DNA of 48,532 bases from positions 380,643 to 429,174 of the forward strand of contig MNCI01015029.1 in the NCBI GenBank assembly GCA_015680685.1. Reading direction: 5' to 3'. The position numbers and the translations under genes were made by a program. The DNA comes from Gnetum montanum. Its lineage: Eukaryota > Streptophyta > Gnetopsida > Gnetales > Gnetaceae. A model generated the notes under the pieces. The model saw only the letters and a list, made by a program, of their open reading frames with translations. It did no database searches and was not told the origin of the DNA. Shown here in pieces: positions 44,671 through 48,532 of the stretch (positions are counted from its first letter, which is position 1; each line of letters starts with the position of its first letter).

Positions 44671-47268
44671 TTAGCATAGGTGGCCATCTCCCCCATGACT
44701 GAGTTGTAAGGGAGAGATCTGAAATAGTGAACGCCTATTTGAATTTCTAAGAAGTTTCCAACTTCTCCCAATTGATGATCTTAGATTCAGGGGTGGAAGT
44801 TGGTGGCGTTCACGTTCTAGCGTGTCTATGCCACGGTTGTTGGCATGAGCTTCCTCAGCTCGTTCCATGCATATTTTTTTGCCCCTGCGAGAAGCTGTCA
44901 ACCATGGGATGTCTACTACTTCTTGTGTGGTTGCTACATACAGGCATCTTTGTTGTAGAGTCTCTTGGGCATACCTGTGACATGGAGACATTTCCTCCGT
45001 GTCATCACCTGATGAATCACTACATGTGATGCATGGAACTATCCTCTTCTCGATCTTTCCACATATGTTTATCTTGGAGATTTCCAAGGAAAGATCGCGG
45101 ATCCTAAGGCATGCATCTACTGTGCTTAGCCATGCCCTTCCCATTATAATTGGGAAGTCCCCTTCGTTGTTGTTAACATCGATCACTAGGAAATCCGCTG
45201 GGTAGGACCAACCACACACAGTGGTAATAACGTCCTCCACTAATCCCAAGGGAATAGTGATGGACTGGTCTGCCAGCTCTAGTTGGATGTTGCTCTTCTT
45301 AAGTTGGGGCAGGTTCCAGGCGTGATACATCTTTCGCGAAATTAAGTTGACTCCGGAACCTGAGTCAAGAAGAGCTCGATGTGGCGCATTCCCAGCGATC
45401 TGCAAATGAATAAAGGGACTCCCAGGGTCAGTTAGTTTCCTGGGAAGGTGGCCTACCTTGATCCAGTCAGTTACGGTATGTGTTAGCATAACCGTATGCG
45501 TTACATTCCCTTGGACTGAAGGGTGCTCCGAAGTGTTAGTAGTTAGAGGCCTATACATATACCCGTCCGCTTGTTGTTGCGAGAGCCTATCCGGGCTCCT
45601 AGTTCTGAAAAAGGGTCTCTTTTTTGTACAGTTATCGCCAGAACTAGTGTCCGGTTGGATATTTACACTCTGAATATTTACAGATCTCGCGGCGTGACGT
45701 TGCTGCGGTTGGGTAGGTAATTCCCCTTGCATTGTTGGAGCAGGAGGTGTTATGGGAACTACTTGAGGAAAAGGTGCGGGTGGAGTTAGAGGATGGACAG
45801 AATGTGGAATGTCTCCCGGAGGAGAAGGAGTCCTTCTGAAGTACTCCCGAGCGTAGTAGTGACGGCGTGGAGTGTGACTCATAGCGTCACCTGGAGAAAC
45901 TGGCTGCTGCACATAATAACCATAAGGATCAGGCTGCCGGTAAGGGTATCGATGTGTTGGCTGTGGCATCCCCCATGACTGTGGGTATTGCCACTGCTGA
46001 TGTTGCTCGATGGGCTGCGGAGGTGTTCCACTTGGATAATACGTCAAGGGTTGGTGGAACTGCCTCGGGTTACCTTGTGGATAAGGTAACCTTCTGGGTG
46101 TTTGCCGTTGATTAAGTCTTGGATTTAATGCATACACCCCAGACTCCTGCAGATGTGAGATAATTGGACAACATCCCTTAGGATGGTCATAATAGCAGAC
46201 CTCACATCCACCGTCATTGTCTGAATCAGAATTTTCAGCCTCATCGGAGTTAGAGATTTTTCCCTTACCCTTGTTATGTGCAGGGTTAAAGTTTCTCCGC
46301 TTGTCTTTGCTTTTATCACTACTTTGCTCATCCTTAGACTCTTCTACAATTTTCAGGACTGTTTCTATTCGTGAGTCTAAGGAATCCCACATTTGGTCTA
46401 CCTTAGCCGATACCTCCGTTGTTAACTTTTGGATCGGCACGGTTTTCCTGTTCACCAACTCTTCGAGTGGTGACTCATCCTCCTCATCACAGAATTTCAC
46501 TCCCTTCTTACGAAGGGAGGGATCACGGTTGTATTCCTCCGCACTTTCTCTTTTCCGTAGCTCACCCTCTTCTTGCGCTACTTGTTCCAACAATACTTCA
46601 ACTTCATGGGCTCTTAGTTGGGAGAGTCTCCCTTGGGCGTAAGTCCCAAGAGTTCTTCTCGTTTCATTTCGTAGCCCATCCACGAGGTGGCGAAGTTGAT
46701 CCCGCTTAGCGTACCCATGGCCCGGGCAACGATGTAGCAATGTGTAGTAACGGGCCATGGCAGCATCCAAGGATTCATGAGCTCCTTGTTTCCAGCCTTG
46801 GATCTGCTTACGCAAGTTAGACACTCTGGAGTACGTTTGATATTTGTTGTTGAACAATTCAAGCATCGTACTCCACCTCCTGATGGTTTCCGGTTCTAAG
46901 GACCGGTACCAGCTTTCTGCTTCTTTAGTGAGTGTCCTTGGGAACAACTTGAGTTTCTGCCACTCATTGTCTATGTTCTGCAAGGCACAGGCATCGTGGA
47001 ATGCCTGTAAATGATGTTGAGGATCAGCGTTGTATCCCCCTTCAAAACGTGGGATATTATTTATATCCAAACGCTTGATCCTACTGTCTTTTAAATGCCT
47101 TGTGGGAATCCTAACTGCCTCTCTAATATCAAGCATACTTCGGGTTGCGAATAGGGGTTCGTCATGATCATCTCTTTCATGACGTCTGTGATGTCTACGT
47201 GGTGGTTCCCTATTCTCCCTACGTCCTTGCCCTTGTCCTAACTCCTCTCGACCTTCCTGTCGAGGCAT
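44671..47268 (-). CDS. gag-pro: E1 gag-protease polyprotein, intact 865-codon frame
   Basis: Structural protein and aspartic protease of E1. Residues about 70-240 form the Retrotrans_gag region (HLQAFHDACALQNI, EAESWYRSLEP). A CCHC-like knuckle CEVCYYDHPKGCC starts near residue 355. A long Pro/Gln/Tyr-rich linker follows. The retropepsin has DSGSGVNLI with its catalytic Asp near residue 635, and IIMGRAWL near 705. The frame ends at 44671 with no RT. An upstream continuation in the same phase begins after a stop at 47404, so the given ATG may not be the ancestral start. Two divergent relatives of this gag occur in E2. Confidence 0.9.
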   Translation of the reverse strand: MPRQEGREELGQGQGRRENREPPRRHHRRHERDDHDEPLFATRSMLDIREAVRIPTRHLKDSRIKRLDINNIPRFEGGYNADPQHHLQAFHDACALQNIDNEWQKLKLFPRTLTKEAESWYRSLEPETIRRWSTMLELFNNKYQTYSRVSNLRKQIQGWKQGAHESLDAAMARYYTLLHRCPGHGYAKRDQLRHLVDGLRNETRRTLGTYAQGRLSQLRAHEVEVLLEQVAQEEGELRKRESAEEYNRDPSLRKKGVKFCDEEDESPLEELVNRKTVPIQKLTTEVSAKVDQMWDSLDSRIETVLKIVEESKDEQSSDKSKDKRRNFNPAHNKGKGKISNSDEAENSDSDNDGGCEVCYYDHPKGCCPIISHLQESGVYALNPRLNQRQTPRRLPYPQGNPRQFHQPLTYYPSGTPPQPIEQHQQWQYPQSWGMPQPTHRYPYRQPDPYGYYVQQPVSPGDAMSHTPRRHYYAREYFRRTPSPPGDIPHSVHPLTPPAPFPQVVPITPPAPTMQGELPTQPQQRHAARSVNIQSVNIQPDTSSGDNCTKKRPFFRTRSPDRLSQQQADGYMYRPLTTNTSEHPSVQGNVTHTVMLTHTVTDWIKVGHLPRKLTDPGSPFIHLQIAGNAPHRALLDSGSGVNLISRKMYHAWNLPQLKKSNIQLELADQSITIPLGLVEDVITTVCGWSYPADFLVIDVNNNEGDFPIIMGRAWLSTVDACLRIRDLSLEISKINICGKIEKRIVPCITCSDSSGDDTEEMSPCHRYAQETLQQRCLYVATTQEVVDIPWLTASRRGKKICMERAEEAHANNRGIDTLERERHQLPPLNLRSSIGRSWKLLRNSNRRSLFQISPLQLSHGGDGHLC

Positions 47269-48004
47269 TTCATCTCTTTTACCTTTACTCTCCGCGTTAT
47301 GCTCATGGTGGCTGCGCCCAGATGTGGAAGGAGAGGGTGAATGATGAGATGAAGGAGAAGAAGAAGGGGATCCATCACCATGCTGATGTTTCTTGCCTTC
47401 TCTTTAGCTTCTTCGGCCTCGATCGTTGTGACGATCAACGAGTCCATCATTAGTGTGAGTAGTTTTTCCTACCGTGAACAGCTGGTGCTCACGGGGATCA
47501 GAGCCTAGAATATGTATCGTTGATCTAAGGCCCTGATGCCTAACCTCTTCACTAGAGTGAGGAGGAGGAACATCATTTTCTAAGAAACCCATCGTGAGGT
47601 GTTCCTCGGCTCTTATTTCACTAATGACGTGGAGAACCTTGCCCTTCAATAGTGAATGTTGGCTCTCCTGCCTTTCGTTGGGCATTTGTGGGATGATAAT
47701 CCCTTGTGTGATACATTCTAGCAATGTATTCAGTGAATAAGTCCTGCATGCCAATCTATGCCAATTCACGGAGAAGCATGTTCGGAACGGATCGATTAGG
47801 TGGTAAAACTATATTACCAACCAAATCTCTCCAGTGCAACTGTTTATCCTGATGGAGAGTAAAAGTGTAATTAGGGGTATACTCATCGGGATGAGTATAA
47901 GTTATTGAATACTGTTTAGGACTTGGCTGATATGGGTTATGCGTATGATCCTGACTTTCTCCTGTATTGTCCTTAGGTGAGTTGATTGCATGAGAAATTT
48001 TCAC
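47269..48004 (-). pseudogene. Upstream part of the E1 gag frame, lightly broken
   Basis: A frame opening MKISHAINSPKDN at 48004, about 100 bp after the PBS, runs through a TAG near 47756. It then needs a one-base shift around 47640 to join the phase that reaches gag after a TAA at 47404-47406. Only these three lesions separate it from gag-pro. The ancestral polyprotein therefore probably began here, with about 1,110 codons. No domain was recognised in this part. Confidence 0.55.
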
Positions 48005-48108
48005 CGTTACTTAATGTTCTTGATTAACTGATTAACCCTAAGGTTCGTTTTAAGCTCACAACGATGTGAGTGATATCCCTTATGTTTAATTGGCGAAAAA
48101 ACACTTAG
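48005..48108 (-). other. E1 leader
   Basis: Short untranslated leader between the PBS and the first possible gag ATG. Confidence 0.5.
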
Positions 48109-48126
48109 TCCCCGGCAACGGCGCCA
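48109..48126 (-). other. E1 primer-binding site (tRNA-Asp type)
   Basis: On the minus strand TGGCGCCGTTGCCGGGGA lies one base after the LTR. This is the site type used by Athila elements, complementary to the 3' end of plant tRNA-Asp. Confidence 0.85.
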
Positions 48127-48127
48127 A

Positions 48128-48532
48128 TGATGAGTGGCGAGGTACCCCTACACTCAACCATACGAATACGAGCGTGCACGCGTGATCCGGTCGAACTCCA
48201 CAGACTAAATGCCTTAACGCCACAAGAAACACTTGGGGTTAATCGTTTGTTGTCTTCCCAGGCTTGCTTGTAAGTGTCACAGTGTATGGTTAAGCAAGTC
48301 TGAGGTATGTGATTTTTTTGGTATTTTTCAGTTTATCTTCTATGCTATCAGAGGAAAGGGTTGAGAAACTAAGGTAACTCTAACTAATGTCCTAAGTCTA
48401 AGTTAACTAGCATCAGCATCCGCTCCCACTTACTAGACACACCCTGAACTATGCAACTATGGCTTACCAAATGCTAATCGTTACTGGGATCACCACACGT
48501 AACGCAAGTGCTCGAAGTGGTCGTACTGAGGC
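48128..48532 (-). repeat. E1 5' LTR, cut by the window end
   Basis: 405 bp matching 41698-42102 with 12 transitions and no indels. Confidence 0.92.

Larger units (their letters stand above)
41698..48532 (-). mobile_element. E1: young gag-protease-only LTR retrotransposon
   Basis: Minus-strand element with 3' LTR 42685-41698, polypurine tract, non-coding 3' region, gag-protease (47268-44671, with an eroded upstream extension to 48004), tRNA-Asp-type PBS (48126-48109) and the first 405 bp of the 5' LTR (48128 to window end). The internal region is 5.4 kb and shows no RT, RNase H or integrase. The two LTRs differ at 12 of 405 comparable positions, all transitions. The structure matches the non-autonomous class described as TR-GAG elements. 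The left flank is cttac; the right flank is outside the window. Confidence 0.88.

Overview
This window is repeat-dense nuclear DNA of a plant, most likely a seed plant with a large genome. The evidence is full-length Ty3/gypsy elements of Athila/Tat type, a primer-binding site matching plant tRNA-Asp, an intron-rich plant-type hAT transposase and strongly nested insertions. No rRNA, tRNA, CRISPR array or bacterial-style operon was seen. Nearly every recognisable reading frame belongs to a transposable element, and most are decayed. The one candidate host-gene piece is a 58-codon first exon at 33911-34084 (minus).

Layout. (a) 1-2765: the 3' end of a plus-strand LTR element, with a polypurine tract and a ~1.66 kb LTR. 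(b) 4039-31260: a minus-strand hAT transposase gene cut in two. Its BED-finger N-terminus lies at 30648-31260 and its DUF659/dimerisation part at 4039-6312. (c) Inserted in the hAT gene is a minus-strand Athila-like, gag-only element, E2 (6460-30646). (d) Inserted in E2 is a 17.5 kb plus-strand Tat-lineage element (8719-26230) with two 1128-bp LTRs and a target-site duplication tgcat/cgcat. (e) 31261-36808: AT-rich DNA with a ~430-bp tandem duplication and the candidate host exon. (f) 36809-41697: a second relative of E2 (E3, minus strand), keeping its 3' LTR and an accessory ORF. (g) 41698-window end: a younger relative (E1, minus strand) inserted in E3. Its 865-codon gag-protease frame is open, it has no reverse transcriptase or integrase, and its LTRs differ at 12 of the 405 positions visible in both.

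How the parts work together. The Tat element encodes gag-protease (10324-14548) and RT-RNase H-second RNase H-integrase (20202-23678). Between them, on the opposite strand, lies a multi-exon gene of about 1,060 codons (15029-19434) with its own TATA box at 19664-19672. Because it is antisense to the genomic RNA, its introns would not be removed during retrotransposition. Its 5' part carries the same GTATAC-type palindromes that crowd the LTR promoter and leader. This antisense gene and the palindrome arrays are the most interesting features of the window. The Athila-like elements show a parallel design: a 14-bp-period GATATC palindrome array just upstream of the LTR TATA box. E1, E2 and E3 carry gag and/or an accessory ORF but no pol within the window, so they probably depend on enzymes supplied by an autonomous relative.
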